33,308 nt of DNA, from NCBI GenBank assembly GCA_947632235.1, contig CANROO010000007.1, positions 1 to 33,308 of the forward strand, given 5' to 3'. Origin of the DNA: an uncultured Clostridia bacterium. Lineage in GTDB: Bacteria > Bacillota > Clostridia > Lachnospirales > CAG-274. The notes under the pieces were generated by a model. It was not told where the DNA came from and did not search any database. It saw only the letters and a list, made by a program, of their open reading frames with translations. Below are positions 1 to 8,700 of this stretch, piece after piece (the first letter of the stretch is position 1; every line of letters begins with the position of its first letter). A program made the position numbers and the translations under genes.

Positions 1-29
1 CTCGCACTATCTAAAATCATATAAATGTT

Positions 30-356
30 CTATGCAAAAACAAACTGTATGAGAAGCATATAGCAGAGGGTTCCGCTGAGTATGGAAAGGAGCATATTAT
101 GCTTCCATTTATGAAGTACGGCAACGAGAGTTATGGCTATAATTTCGGGTATGCCGTGACTGCCCGAAAGAAGACTGACATTTCTGAGGCAATATATTAC
201 AAGCATTGCCATTACGGAATAAGGAAGCACCGTGCCCAGATAGAGTATAGGCCTTGGAGTGTGCTTTGAAAAGAGCACGAAGGGCAGAAGGCGCAGAAGC
301 ATAGTAACGCCTGCCATAACGGCTATGAGTATGAGAGAGTGTGTCGTATCAATCAT
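30..356 (-). CDS. azlD: AzlD-family branched-chain amino acid exporter subunit
   Basis: This is a 108-residue, very hydrophobic protein with about four predicted membrane helices, the usual size of AzlD. In the known family the small AzlD subunit works with AzlC in the inner membrane to export branched-chain amino acids or their analogues. The central GIPEI...VLHKWKHNMLLSILSGT section fits the family. The ATG lies inside the end of azlC with an 8-base overlap, so translation is probably coupled and the two proteins are made together. The gene stops 29 bases from the window edge, so anything downstream is unseen. The substrate is inferred from the family only. Confidence 0.85.
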   Translation of the reverse strand: MIDTTHSLILIAVMAGVTMLLRLLPFVLFSKHTPRPILYLGTVLPYSVMAMLVIYCLRNVSLLSGSHGIPEIIAITLVAVLHKWKHNMLLSILSGTLCYMLLIQFVFA

Positions 357-1050
357 TATGGACCGCCCTCCCCTCTATCCTGCCTTTTAGCACAAAAAGT
401 CCTACGCTTATGACAAGCATTGCCGGTATGAGAAATCTGTCCGCGCCGAATATCAAAAGGCATACTATCGAAACGGCAAGACCCCACAGCGCCGGGAGAT
501 GATCCTTGTTCTTTTCCCACTGCTCCACGAATATGCTCACAAAGAGCGCAGTCATCGAAAAGTCTATGCCTGCGGAATTAAATTCCACCGCTGAGCCTAT
601 AACAGCGCCTATAAAACCTCCCATTATCCAGTAGCTCTGATTCATGAGAGTGAGCAGAAAATTGAATACATTTCTGTCTGCGCCCTCGGGAAGCTCGGGG
701 TCCACGCATATGAGCGAATATGTTTCATCGGTAAGTCCGAAGGCGGCATACCACTTTTTCCAACCCATATCCTTGTATTTTTCTATCATGGATATGCCGT
801 AGAAAATATGTCTTGCATTGACCATAAGCGTCATAAGGGCCGCAGAAACAAAAGAGGCTCCGCTTGCAAGTATATCTACGCCGACATACTGCATTGCGCC
901 TGCGTACATGGTGATGCACATAAGTATTGCCCAACGATAGGAATAGCCCTTTGCGCTGAGGAGCACGCCGAAGCCCGTGCCGAGCACGATATAGCCTGCC
1001 ATAACGGGGAGCGAAGCCTTGAACGCCGCTTTTACTGTTGTTTTATTCAT
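349..1050 (-). CDS. azlC: AzlC-family branched-chain amino acid permease
   Basis: The product is 233 residues and mostly hydrophobic, the usual AzlC length. It opens with a short polar stretch and the family-like segment PVMAGYIVLGTGFGVLLSAKG, followed by MYAGAMQYVG and MVNARHIFYGISM, which are typical of AzlC. AzlC is the large membrane subunit of the AzlCD branched-chain amino acid exporter. The gene begins 21 bases after the cation-diffusion gene ends, with a weak purine-rich site (GAAAGAGAG) upstream, and its end overlaps azlD by 8 bases. The three genes are probably one transcript. The pairing with azlD makes the family call firm; the transported compound is not visible. Confidence 0.9.
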   Translation of the reverse strand: MNKTTVKAAFKASLPVMAGYIVLGTGFGVLLSAKGYSYRWAILMCITMYAGAMQYVGVDILASGASFVSAALMTLMVNARHIFYGISMIEKYKDMGWKKWYAAFGLTDETYSLICVDPELPEGADRNVFNFLLTLMNQSYWIMGGFIGAVIGSAVEFNSAGIDFSMTALFVSIFVEQWEKNKDHLPALWGLAVSIVCLLIFGADRFLIPAMLVISVGLFVLKGRIEGRAVHND

Positions 1051-1071
1051 ATGTTATTGCTCTCTTTCGTA

Positions 1072-2247
1072 TTATTTTATGACCTTGTCTACCTCTATGA
1101 CGGGATAATATTTATCATTCAAGGCTCTTACGGCATCTTCAGCCTTTTGTCTGATGTCGTCATCATCCTCTTCAAATCCGAAGGGAATTTCAAGGTCGAA
1201 AATTATATTTGTTCTGTCGGGTCCGTCCGTCATTCTGAAATCATGAAAGCCCAGCTCGGGGCTTATGGAATGCAGAGCGTCCTCAACCTGCTTTCTTATC
1301 CTGTTTATATTTTTGTTGTCTGTTTCAATGGGATCCATGTGTATGCTTATTTCGCAGTTATATTTATGCTTTATTCTCTCCTCCGCGCCGTCTATGGCAT
1401 CATGAGCCTCCATTATGTTCATATCCGCAGGTATCTCGGCATGAAGCGAAACAAGCAGTCTGCCCGGTCCGTAATCGTGTATGTGCATATCGTGTATACC
1501 GCGTATTCTCTTTTCCTTGAGCACCTCCTCCTCTATTGCCTTCACAAATTCGGGATCGGGCGCCTGACCGAGGAGAGGGCGCAGAGTGTCGGAAGCCGTA
1601 TCTATGCCTGCTTTGAACACAAACACCGCCACAACAAGACCTGCAAAGCCGTCTATATTGATATTGTAAAGACTGCCCATAAGTATGCTTATAAGCACGG
1701 CAAGAGTGACGATGCAGTCATTCCTGCTGTCGGCGGAGGTGGCAAGCAGAGCCGAAGAATTGATTTTGACGCCGAGCTTTTTATTGAAGCCTGCAAGCCA
1801 GAATTTAACGGCTATTGAAGCGATAAGTATGCATACGGAAACAGCCGAAAATTCGAGAGCCTCGGGGTGTATTATCTTGACTGCGGAGCTTTTGAAAAGC
1901 TCCAGAGCCATAAGCATGATCAAAAGAGATATTATAAAGCCGGATATATATTCATATCTGCCGTGTCCGTAGGGATGCTCGCTGTCGGCAGGCTTGTTGG
2001 CAAGCTTGAAGCCTATTATGGTTATTATTGAGGACGCTGCGTCCGAAAGATTGTTGAAGGCGTCCGCAACAACGGAAACGGAGGCAGTGAGGATGCCTGC
2101 CGCTATTTTTGACACGAAAAGAAGGAGGTTGCAGAGTATGCCTACGCCTCCGCTCAACGCGCCGTAGGCATGTCTGACCTCGGGTCTTGATATATCTTCG
2201 TCTTTGCCTATAAACAGCTTCAGTAACAATGCTGTCATTTTATACAT
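1072..2247 (-). CDS. cation diffusion facilitator (CDF) family metal efflux protein
   Basis: The 391-residue protein has six predicted helices in its first half and a soluble C-terminal half, the CDF layout. The metal-site helix reads VVADAFNNLSDAASS, with two Asp residues spaced for binding, followed by the family signature EHPYGHGRYEYISG. A second Asp-bearing helix reads SADSRNDCIVT. The C-terminal part (about residues 210-391) holds the cytoplasmic dimerisation domain (HDMHIHDYGPGR) plus a further ACT/CDF-like segment, making it longer than the roughly 300-residue simple transporters. Family members export Zn, Mn, Fe or similar ions by proton exchange. It heads the azlCD string. A purine-rich AAGGAAAGG precedes the ATG. 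The specific metal cannot be told. Confidence 0.9.
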   Translation of the reverse strand: MYKMTALLLKLFIGKDEDISRPEVRHAYGALSGGVGILCNLLLFVSKIAAGILTASVSVVADAFNNLSDAASSIITIIGFKLANKPADSEHPYGHGRYEYISGFIISLLIMLMALELFKSSAVKIIHPEALEFSAVSVCILIASIAVKFWLAGFNKKLGVKINSSALLATSADSRNDCIVTLAVLISILMGSLYNINIDGFAGLVVAVFVFKAGIDTASDTLRPLLGQAPDPEFVKAIEEEVLKEKRIRGIHDMHIHDYGPGRLLVSLHAEIPADMNIMEAHDAIDGAEERIKHKYNCEISIHMDPIETDNKNINRIRKQVEDALHSISPELGFHDFRMTDGPDRTNIIFDLEIPFGFEEDDDDIRQKAEDAVRALNDKYYPVIEVDKVIK

Positions 2248-2373
2248 TTCCTTTCCTTATATACCTGCAAGCTATATATTAACACATATATAGGCAGTTA
2301 GAAAAGAGTAACTTTTATTTGATAGAATCGCTTTGACTTCATTATACTATTTTATGCAATAATCAAATTCATA

Positions 2374-2402
2374 TTGAAAAAAAAATATATTTATGTTAAT
2401 AT
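2374..2402 (+). promoter_or_regulatory. candidate sigma-A promoter for the GH105 gene
   Basis: TTGAAA at 2374-2379 is followed by 17 bases and TAATAT at 2397-2402, with a TG one base before the -10 (extended -10). The predicted start is near 2409, leaving a short leader before the GGAGG at 2421-2425. The same TGTTAATAT -10 occurs upstream of the rsmF-like gene, which supports the call. The surroundings are very A+T-rich, so chance matches are possible. Confidence 0.4.
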
Positions 2403-2431
2403 TAATATATAATGAATGAAGGAGGTATTTT

Positions 2432-3565
2432 ATGGACATTCTGGATAAGTATATCGACCAACTGCTTGAAAAAAGCACACCTCAGGCTCCTATATGGAAC
2501 ATTGAGAAGATCAAGAGCGGAAAGCCCTCTACATGGAACTACATCGATGGCTGTATGATAAAAGCCATTCTTGACCTCTATGCAATAAAGGGCGACGAAA
2601 AATTCCTTAAATTTGCCGATGATTTTATAGATTATTTCGTTCAGGAGGACGGAAGCATAAAGTCATACGACCCCAAGGAATACAACATTGACAACGTAAA
2701 CGCAGGAAAGACATTATTTGAGCTCTACAAGCTGACGGGCAAGGAAAAGTACAAGAAAGCCATAGAGACGATATATTCGCAGGTGCAGTCTCAGCCGAGA
2801 ACGGAGGAAGGCAACTTCTGGCACAAGATGATATATCCCAATCAGGTATGGCTTGACGGTATGTATATGGGACAGCCTTTCTATATGCAATATGAGGTGG
2901 AATACAACAACTGCAAGAACTGCAGAGACAGCTATGAGCAGTTCCTCAATGTATACAAGAACTTGAGAGACCCCAAGACGGGACTTTACTACCACGGCTA
3001 CGACTGCTCAAGAAAGGCTTTCTGGTGCGACAAGGTAACGGGACTTTCAAGAAACTTCTGGCTGAGGGCTCTGGGCTGGTACGCTATGGCTCTTATAGAC
3101 ACGATTTCCGTTATGCCCGAAAATATGCAGGCTGAGAAGGATAAGCTCTCGGAGATATATAAGGAGCTTATAGACTCTATGCTCAAGTATCAGAGCGAAA
3201 ACGGTATGTGGTATCAGGTGGTAAATCTCGGCGGAATACCCGGCAACTACCTTGAGACAAGCGGTAGCTCTATTTTTGCTTACGCAATAATGAAGAGCGT
3301 AAGAATGGGCATACTTGACGAAAGCTACTTCAAGTACGGCGAAAAGGCGTTCAACGGCGTATGCGAGAAATATCTTTCCGAAAAGGACGGAGAGCTCCAG
3401 CTTGACGGCATATGTCTTGTGGCAGGCTTGGGACCCGAGGACAACACAAGGCGCGACGGCACATTCGGCTACTATATGTCGGAGCCCGTTGTGTCAAACG
3501 ATGCAAAGGGTGTCGGTCCTCTCGTGCTCGCTTACATAGAGATATTGTATAAGGAAAAGGGATAA
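2432..3565 (+). CDS. GH105 unsaturated glycuronyl / rhamnogalacturonyl hydrolase (YteR/YesR type)
   Basis: This 377-residue protein has no signal peptide and so acts in the cytoplasm. The family forms an (alpha/alpha)6 barrel and removes the 4,5-unsaturated uronic acid that pectin or rhamnogalacturonan lyases leave at the end of oligosaccharides, by hydrating the double bond. Visible family marks are TWNYIDGCMIKAIL (about residue 34), VWLDGMYMGQPF with the presumed catalytic Asp142, SRNFWLRALGWYAMAL, and LETSGSSIFAYAIMKS. The start is set by GGAGG seven bases before the ATG. It stands alone on the plus strand between minus-strand operons, with its own promoter and terminator. It probably works with lyases encoded elsewhere and with the GH28 enzyme in this window. 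Unsaturated galacturonate versus other uronates cannot be separated by eye. Confidence 0.92.
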   Translation: MDILDKYIDQLLEKSTPQAPIWNIEKIKSGKPSTWNYIDGCMIKAILDLYAIKGDEKFLKFADDFIDYFVQEDGSIKSYDPKEYNIDNVNAGKTLFELYKLTGKEKYKKAIETIYSQVQSQPRTEEGNFWHKMIYPNQVWLDGMYMGQPFYMQYEVEYNNCKNCRDSYEQFLNVYKNLRDPKTGLYYHGYDCSRKAFWCDKVTGLSRNFWLRALGWYAMALIDTISVMPENMQAEKDKLSEIYKELIDSMLKYQSENGMWYQVVNLGGIPGNYLETSGSSIFAYAIMKSVRMGILDESYFKYGEKAFNGVCEKYLSEKDGELQLDGICLVAGLGPEDNTRRDGTFGYYMSEPVVSNDAKGVGPLVLAYIEILYKEKG

Positions 3566-3572
3566 GATTATG

Positions 3573-3601
3573 AAAGGACGGCGTGTGAGCCGTCCTTTTT
3601 T
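3573..3601 (+). terminator. Rho-independent terminator after GH105
   Basis: A perfect 10-bp stem (3573-3582 with 3589-3598, core AGGACGGC/GCCGTCCT) with a six-base loop runs straight into a T tract. It starts 8 bases after the stop codon. Confidence 0.9.
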
Positions 3602-3631
3602 GCTGTATAGAAGTATTTAAAAGCAAAAGAC

Positions 3632-3650
3632 GGGCGAGCAATGCTCGCCC
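3632..3650. repeat. near-perfect GGGCGAGCA-TGCTCGCCC inverted repeat
   Basis: GGGCGAGCA at 3632-3640 and TGCTCGCCC at 3642-3650 are exact reverse complements around one base, so the RNA hairpin would have an 8-bp stem and a 3-base loop. On the plus strand no T tract follows. On the minus strand, downstream of the VanZ-like gene, a T-rich stretch follows, so it could serve as that operon's terminator. Very G+C-rich hairpins of this form between convergent genes are often dispersed repeat elements; only one copy was seen in this window. Confidence 0.6.
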
Positions 3651-3665
3651 CTATAATTAATAAGC

Positions 3666-4118
3666 TTACATAGTGGTTTGAGGGGGATATTTACTGCGAT
3701 GTTTTTTGACTGCCTTGCAGGCTATGTACATAACGACAAGTCCGACGCATATACCGAAAAAGTCTATCCAAACATCAATTACGGAGCTTGAGCGGTCTGC
3801 GCTGAAATTCTGTATGGTTTCGTCCGCCACTGCCACCATAAGCCCGGCAAGAGGCGCGTATGCCATATGCTTGGCATAGAGTATGCAGTCCGATACAAGC
3901 AGACAGGAAAGGCATAAAAATTCCGTAAAATGCGCCAGCTTCCTCACAAAATGCTCGCTTAAGCCTCCTATACCCAGCGCCGAAAGTATATTGTTTATCA
4001 TTTCCTTTACAGTCTCGCTGAAGGCAGAGGATTCTGTGCCCGTTGCAATGGAATTGTTCCATATAAAGGCTATACAAAGTATTGTGAGTATAACGAACAA
4101 AAATCTGTATTTTTTCAT
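3666..4118 (-). CDS. VanZ-like membrane protein
   Basis: With the start chosen here the protein is 150 residues. It has about four membrane helices and the VanZ-family pattern: KLAHFTEF, an Asp/Glu pair in the third helix (VADETIQNF), then the R...VIDVWIDFFGICVG block. VanZ itself gives low-level teicoplanin resistance; most relatives are of unknown role at the membrane. The frame is open up to 4184, but that would overlap the upstream gene by about 60 bases. The ATG at 4118 has an AGAAGTG ribosome site and begins 4 bases after the upstream stop. It is the last gene of a three-gene string with the membrane-anchored unknown and the CpsB-like phosphatase. Confidence 0.82.
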   Translation of the reverse strand: MKKYRFLFVILTILCIAFIWNNSIATGTESSAFSETVKEMINNILSALGIGGLSEHFVRKLAHFTEFLCLSCLLVSDCILYAKHMAYAPLAGLMVAVADETIQNFSADRSSSVIDVWIDFFGICVGLVVMYIACKAVKKHRSKYPPQTTM

Positions 4119-4122
4119 GATA

Positions 4123-4860
4123 TCACTTCTTTTTGTTGAAAAGGCTGAGATAATAGGATTTTTTGAGTGCCTTTTCACTTTCATAGGAGCTTTTCATTGT
4201 GGAAACAATGCTTGTGTCGGCACCTATGGCGTTGAGCTTGCCCTTCATCTCGCCAAGAAGGCTGTCCACCTGCGAATCCGCCTCATTTTCAAGAGAGGCT
4301 GCCCTGCCGAGGTATTTTGACATAAGAGCGCCTGTTCCCATGCCGTTTTTATGGTCGGCCTTCGCCTGGTCTATAAGGTTGCCTATCTGTCCGAGATAGT
4401 TGGCTTTAAGCGCATAGAGCTTGACGGTGTATTCGCTGACAATGGCTGAAGCCTGAGCCTGCTTTGACTGCGCCGGGCTGCTGCCCGAATTGCCCGAAGG
4501 CTGAGAGGATGCTCCCGCCTGAGGCGACATGCCCTGCCCGTCCAAGGACTGAGCCGGAATATTGCTCTCCGCCATGATATTTGCCATGGCCTCGTCAACT
4601 GTCATATCGCCCTTTCTTATGGCTTCCTCCTCCTCGAGAGTAAAATCTCTGAGACCGCTTATATTGTAGTTTTCAAGCTCCTGCTCCACTTCTTTTTTGT
4701 TGTCTGTTATCTGCTGTTGTATTTCCTCGTCCGAACTGCTTGCGCCCGTAATGACAGCCGAGATGTTGTTTCTCTGCGTGAACAGTACAATTGCTATTAT
4801 TGCTATGATAATGATAACAACAAGACAGCCGATGCCAAGGCATCCTTTTCCTTTTTTCAT
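4123..4860 (-). CDS. membrane-anchored protein of unknown function with helical C-terminal domain
   Basis: I do not recognise this 245-residue protein. It begins with a short basic and Gly/Cys stretch and one strong membrane helix (about residues 8-30, rich in Ile/Val). A charged, coiled-coil-prone segment follows (EEIQQQITDNKKEVEQELEN), with a Glu-rich stretch (FTLEEEEAIRKG), then a Ser/Gln/Gly/Pro linker (about residues 115-140). The C-terminal helical domain is rich in Lys, Ala and Ser and ends in a basic tail. The topology suggests the domain is outside the cell or facing the membrane surface. The start at 4860 is set by GGAGG at 4866-4870; an upstream in-frame start lacks such a site. 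It lies 11 bases after the CpsB-like gene and 4 bases before the VanZ-like gene, so it probably shares their envelope role. Confidence 0.75.
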   Translation of the reverse strand: MKKGKGCLGIGCLVVIIIIAIIAIVLFTQRNNISAVITGASSSDEEIQQQITDNKKEVEQELENYNISGLRDFTLEEEEAIRKGDMTVDEAMANIMAESNIPAQSLDGQGMSPQAGASSQPSGNSGSSPAQSKQAQASAIVSEYTVKLYALKANYLGQIGNLIDQAKADHKNGMGTGALMSKYLGRAASLENEADSQVDSLLGEMKGKLNAIGADTSIVSTMKSSYESEKALKKSYYLSLFNKKK

Positions 4861-4871
4861 AAAAACCTCCG

Positions 4872-5576
4872 TCAATCTATTCCTAATATTTCCCTGCTTC
4901 GCTTTTCGATGTCGTCAAGCACTCTTGCGCCGAGCTTTTTATTTATTATTTCAGCCGCCTTGCCGAGCGTCTGAGGTCTTGAGTCGGTGTTGTGCATATC
5001 CGAGCCCAGAAGCCTGACGGTGCCGTCCGAAAGCCATTTAAGCGCCTTGCCCTTTGTGAACATACTGAGAAGATGCTCGCCGTTCATCTGGGCGACCACA
5101 CGCATGGACAAAAGCCTTTCGATATTGTCCGTGCCCTTCTGAAAGCCCGTGAAGCGCTCCAGATGCGCGATAACGGGAATAAGCTTGCGGTTGTATATTA
5201 TATTCTCCACCTCTTGGAAAACCCTCGAATTCCATTTGTTGAAGGGCATTTCAAGAAGAATATATTTTGTATTGTTTATTGAAAGGCGCTCTATGCCCTC
5301 GTAATCGCTTATGCCGTTGAAATAATACACCTCGGCGCCGTAATATATATCGGGGATATTTTCCTGTCCCTCAAGAGCCCTTTCGAGCTTATCTACGGCG
5401 TGAGCGCGTCTTTCGAGAAAGCTGTGTACGGAGTCGCCTTTTATGTAAAAATGAGATGTGGAAAGCACTGCAGTCACACCCTGAGCCGAGCTTTCCTTAA
5501 GCATTTCCACTGACATTTCGGGGCTTTTGCTGCCGTCGTCCATGTTGGGAAGAATATGAGAATGCATATCTATCAT
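4872..5576 (-). CDS. CpsB/YwqE-like PHP-fold tyrosine-protein phosphatase
   Basis: The 234-residue product matches the CpsB/CapC/YwqE group of metal-dependent PHP-fold phosphatases, which dephosphorylate bacterial tyrosine kinases that control capsule and exopolysaccharide synthesis. The N-terminus has the metal motif MIDMHSHILPNMDDG (His5, His7). Other expected metal and active-site pieces are TSHFY, GAEVYY, LLEMPF, PVIAHLERF and the terminal GSDMHN. The ATG at 5576 has a strong AGGGGGG site; the frame is open further, but the longer form would begin inside the promoter. No tyrosine kinase or glycosyltransferase gene is adjacent, which is unusual for a capsule phosphatase. It leads a three-gene operon with a membrane-anchored unknown and a VanZ-like protein. 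Confidence 0.88.
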   Translation of the reverse strand: MIDMHSHILPNMDDGSKSPEMSVEMLKESSAQGVTAVLSTSHFYIKGDSVHSFLERRAHAVDKLERALEGQENIPDIYYGAEVYYFNGISDYEGIERLSINNTKYILLEMPFNKWNSRVFQEVENIIYNRKLIPVIAHLERFTGFQKGTDNIERLLSMRVVAQMNGEHLLSMFTKGKALKWLSDGTVRLLGSDMHNTDSRPQTLGKAAEIINKKLGARVLDDIEKRSREILGID

Positions 5577-5622
5577 AGAACTGCCCCCCTGCTGAAACTT
5601 TTGGGTATAAACCGATAGAATA

Positions 5623-5651
5623 ATTATATAAAAATAAAAATGTTTTGTCAA
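5623..5651 (-). promoter_or_regulatory. perfect consensus sigma-A promoter for the CpsB-like operon
   Basis: On the minus strand TTGACA (5651-5646) is followed by exactly 17 bases and TATAAT (5628-5623), a full match to the vegetative consensus. Transcription should start near 5616, giving a leader of about 40 bases. It lies between the terminator of the giant surface-protein gene and the phosphatase start, so the operon is transcribed on its own. Confidence 0.9.
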
Positions 5652-5666
5652 TAAATTTGGAAATTA

Positions 5667-5700
5667 AAAAAGGCAATACACGAGGATATTGCCTTTTTTT
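5667..5700 (-). terminator. Rho-independent terminator of the giant surface-protein gene
   Basis: The stem AAAAAGGCAATA / TATTGCCTTTTT (5667-5678 with 5687-5698) has an eight-base loop and is flanked by A and T tracts, so it can act on either strand. It follows the giant gene's stop by about 17 bases on the minus strand. Confidence 0.85.
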
Positions 5701-5717
5701 AATGAAATCTTAATATA

Positions 5718-8700
5718 TTACTTTGCGGAATATACAGCAGTCTTGGTGTCTGCGTCCCAGTCTACTTGCACTCCCAGAGCATTGCCTAAAGCCCTGAAGG
5801 GAACGAACATTCTGCCGTCCGTTATTTCAGCCTTAACACCGTTGTCCATGGTCTGCTGTTTGCCGTTTACGGTCATTACATTGTTGCCTGCGGTGAATTG
5901 TATGGTTCCGCCGAAACTTATTGTTGCCGTCTTAGTGATTGCATCCCATGTTACAGACTTGCTGTTGTCGGCATCCGATACATCGCCGCCCGCTATTGCA
6001 AGAGCCACAAAACGGAGAGGAACGAGGGTCGAATTTGAAGCTGTCTGTATGTAGGGAGCCGCATCGACAGTATATTCCTTGTTGCCTATAACTACGGAGC
6101 TATTGCCTATAGTTACCTTTACAACATTTGAAAGAGCGGGCGCTGCGGTAGTCGCCTCTGTCTTGGGCTCGGACTTAGAAGCTGACTTTGAGGTTGTTGC
6201 TTCCGTAGTTGCCTCGGTCGTTGTGGTCTTATTTGATGACGATGATGAACCTCCTCCGCCGCCCGAAGGACCTCTTCCGCCTGTAGGATCCTTCTTTGTG
6301 GTGGTCTCCGTGCCTGTTTCGGTTACAACTGCCTTGGTTGTGGTCTCGGTGGACTTGTCTGTTACAGTCGTTGTAGTGGGCTGTGTAATAGGAGCCTTGG
6401 TAGTGGTCTGGGTTGATGTTACGGTCGTTGTTGTCGCCTGAGTTGATGTCTCGGTCACTGTGGTTGTTGTAGATGAACCATCTTTTTCAAACACAGCATT
6501 TAATATTCCACCTTCATCAGCTTTTGTTTTGTATATTGGTATTGAGCTGATTTTTTTGTCATTTACATACCAACCTACAAAATGGTATCCTGAATCAGGT
6601 ACAGCTCTAAATTCCACAAAATCCGATGAATCATATACACCTGTACCTGTTGCATTTCCACCGTTTGATGAATTAACTAAAATAAAGGTTCTGTTATAAT
6701 TATACTCATCTGCTGACACAATATATTTTTTTTCATCTTTTCCGTGTGGAATCGCATGAAATGACATATTGTTATATAAGTCATCTTTGGGAATAATTGC
6801 ATAAAATACATTGCCATTTCTTATAGCTTTACTTTCTTTTTTAATACCATTTTTATCCTCATATACAACAGTCAAATCATCAATTATATCTTGTACATAT
6901 TCATATACTTCATATGCAACAACATAATCGTTTTCTGTTGTCAAAGTTCCTGCATTAATAAGACTTGCTACACTATCAATATCTTCCACATTATAATTTA
7001 TTATAGCAGCATCAGATAAATTTCCGCTTGAATCTTCAACTGTAAGAACCGCAACATGGTCTCCTACTCCTACAAAATCATCAAACTCAAATTCACCTGT
7101 TGAAGGATCATAGCAATCTAAATATAAATTTCTTTCTTCTCCATCAACTAAAAGCTTTATATTGTATACTGATATAGAGCTAAAATCAGAATTAAATGTT
7201 GCATTAAATCTACCAAATATTGAATTAATAGGGGTATATTTAAAGTCTTTTATTGTTGGCTTTGTTGTATCTAAACAAAGCATATATTCTCCGCTCTTAG
7301 TAATTGTTGCGCTTACAGTTTTATTTGTTAAATCAACATTACTTTCAAGCTTATTGTAAAGGCCTTCTGTATTATCCCACTTATAAATTGCAACATTGCT
7401 TATTTGTGAATCTGTAAGTTTTGAAATATCTACTTCTGCATATGATAACTCAAGCTTCATAGGCGTATCTTCAAAATCTTCAATGTAGTTTCCATTTTCA
7501 TCACTAACATTTACAATAAATGTATCTCCAAAAGATTTTGCCACACCAATATTGTCTTCTTCCTGAAGTTGATCTGCTCTAAGGATATTATACACCGGTT
7601 TGGATATAATAACATCATTGCTGACTGTCGCAATATCATCATCTTTAACTCTTGAAATGGTTACTTTTCGATTTTTATTGTCAGTTTCAACAGGTGTTAT
7701 TTTAGCCATACCTAATATTGAAGCGCCTATATTTGCTCCTGCTTCAACAACATTGTCAACAACATCCGTTACATAGTCTTTTAAAATATCTTCAATGGGA
7801 TCAAGGAATGAAAGTAGATTATAATTTTTTGCCCATGAGTAATCATCATAGACGCCTGTTTCTTTTATACCATTTTTATTGAATACACCTTCACCTGTTG
7901 TATATGAACTGGAAACAGCTCCAGAAATATTTGCGTCTAAGCCTACTGTTACACCTGCACCAATGCCAATAGATAAGGGTAATGATATTGTTTTTGTATT
8001 GCTTTCATTGTCCTTATAATTTGAATAATCGTTATATTCACCCAGAATATTCAATAAATTTTCCATGTTGTTTTCGCTTATGGTCACACCATCTTTATCA
8101 ACATATTTTTTAATATCGGCATTTTCTGCAACAAGCTTATCAAACAAACTTCCTGATACTTCAGCTTCAAAACTGTTTCTTGTAATATCTGTATTGCCAA
8201 ATAGCTGTACAGGATTTTCAGAAACAGGATATTCTACACTATAGTTAATTTTTTCTGCTTTATCTTTGGTGTCATAATCAACTTTAAATTGTTTAGTTGT
8301 ATCATAATCAACCGTCTTAATTTTTCCTATTGAAGTGCTTATTTTTGTAGAATTTTTATTTTTAGCCGCAAAACCAAGTTTGAAAAAGTCTGCTGCTTCG
8401 GTAAAGGTCTCTTCCAAAGTTCTGCTGGAAGACTTGTCACCCTTTTTGCTTTCAGTAAAACTTGTAACGGTTTCGCTTTTATTTCCCGAGAATGTACCTT
8501 TCAAATTGCCATAAGATACATTAACGCTAGCACCGCCTTGCGAAAATGAAACAGCAATTCCGTCTTTAGTTGTAATATTATCTTTAATATTTTTTGTTTC
8601 AACCAAATCCATTAATTTATTATTTATCTTGGTTAAAACTTTTGATTTTAAACCTGTACCCGTTGAAAGAAATACATCAAAAACAGTAAGAGCCGCATAT

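Noticed and set aside
808-1818. 336-codon open frame on the plus strand
   Set aside because: It lies opposite azlC and the cation-diffusion gene, has no ribosome site, and its protein has odd, His/Tyr/Cys-rich composition; both opposing genes are clear family members.
4119-4184. longer VanZ-like start at 4184
   Set aside because: It would overlap the upstream gene by about 60 bases and has no ribosome site; 4118 has AGAAGTG and a normal gap.
5577-5651. longer CpsB-like start at 5651
   Set aside because: It would start inside the -35 element of the perfect promoter with a non-ATG codon; 5576 has a strong ribosome site and a normal PHP N-terminus.
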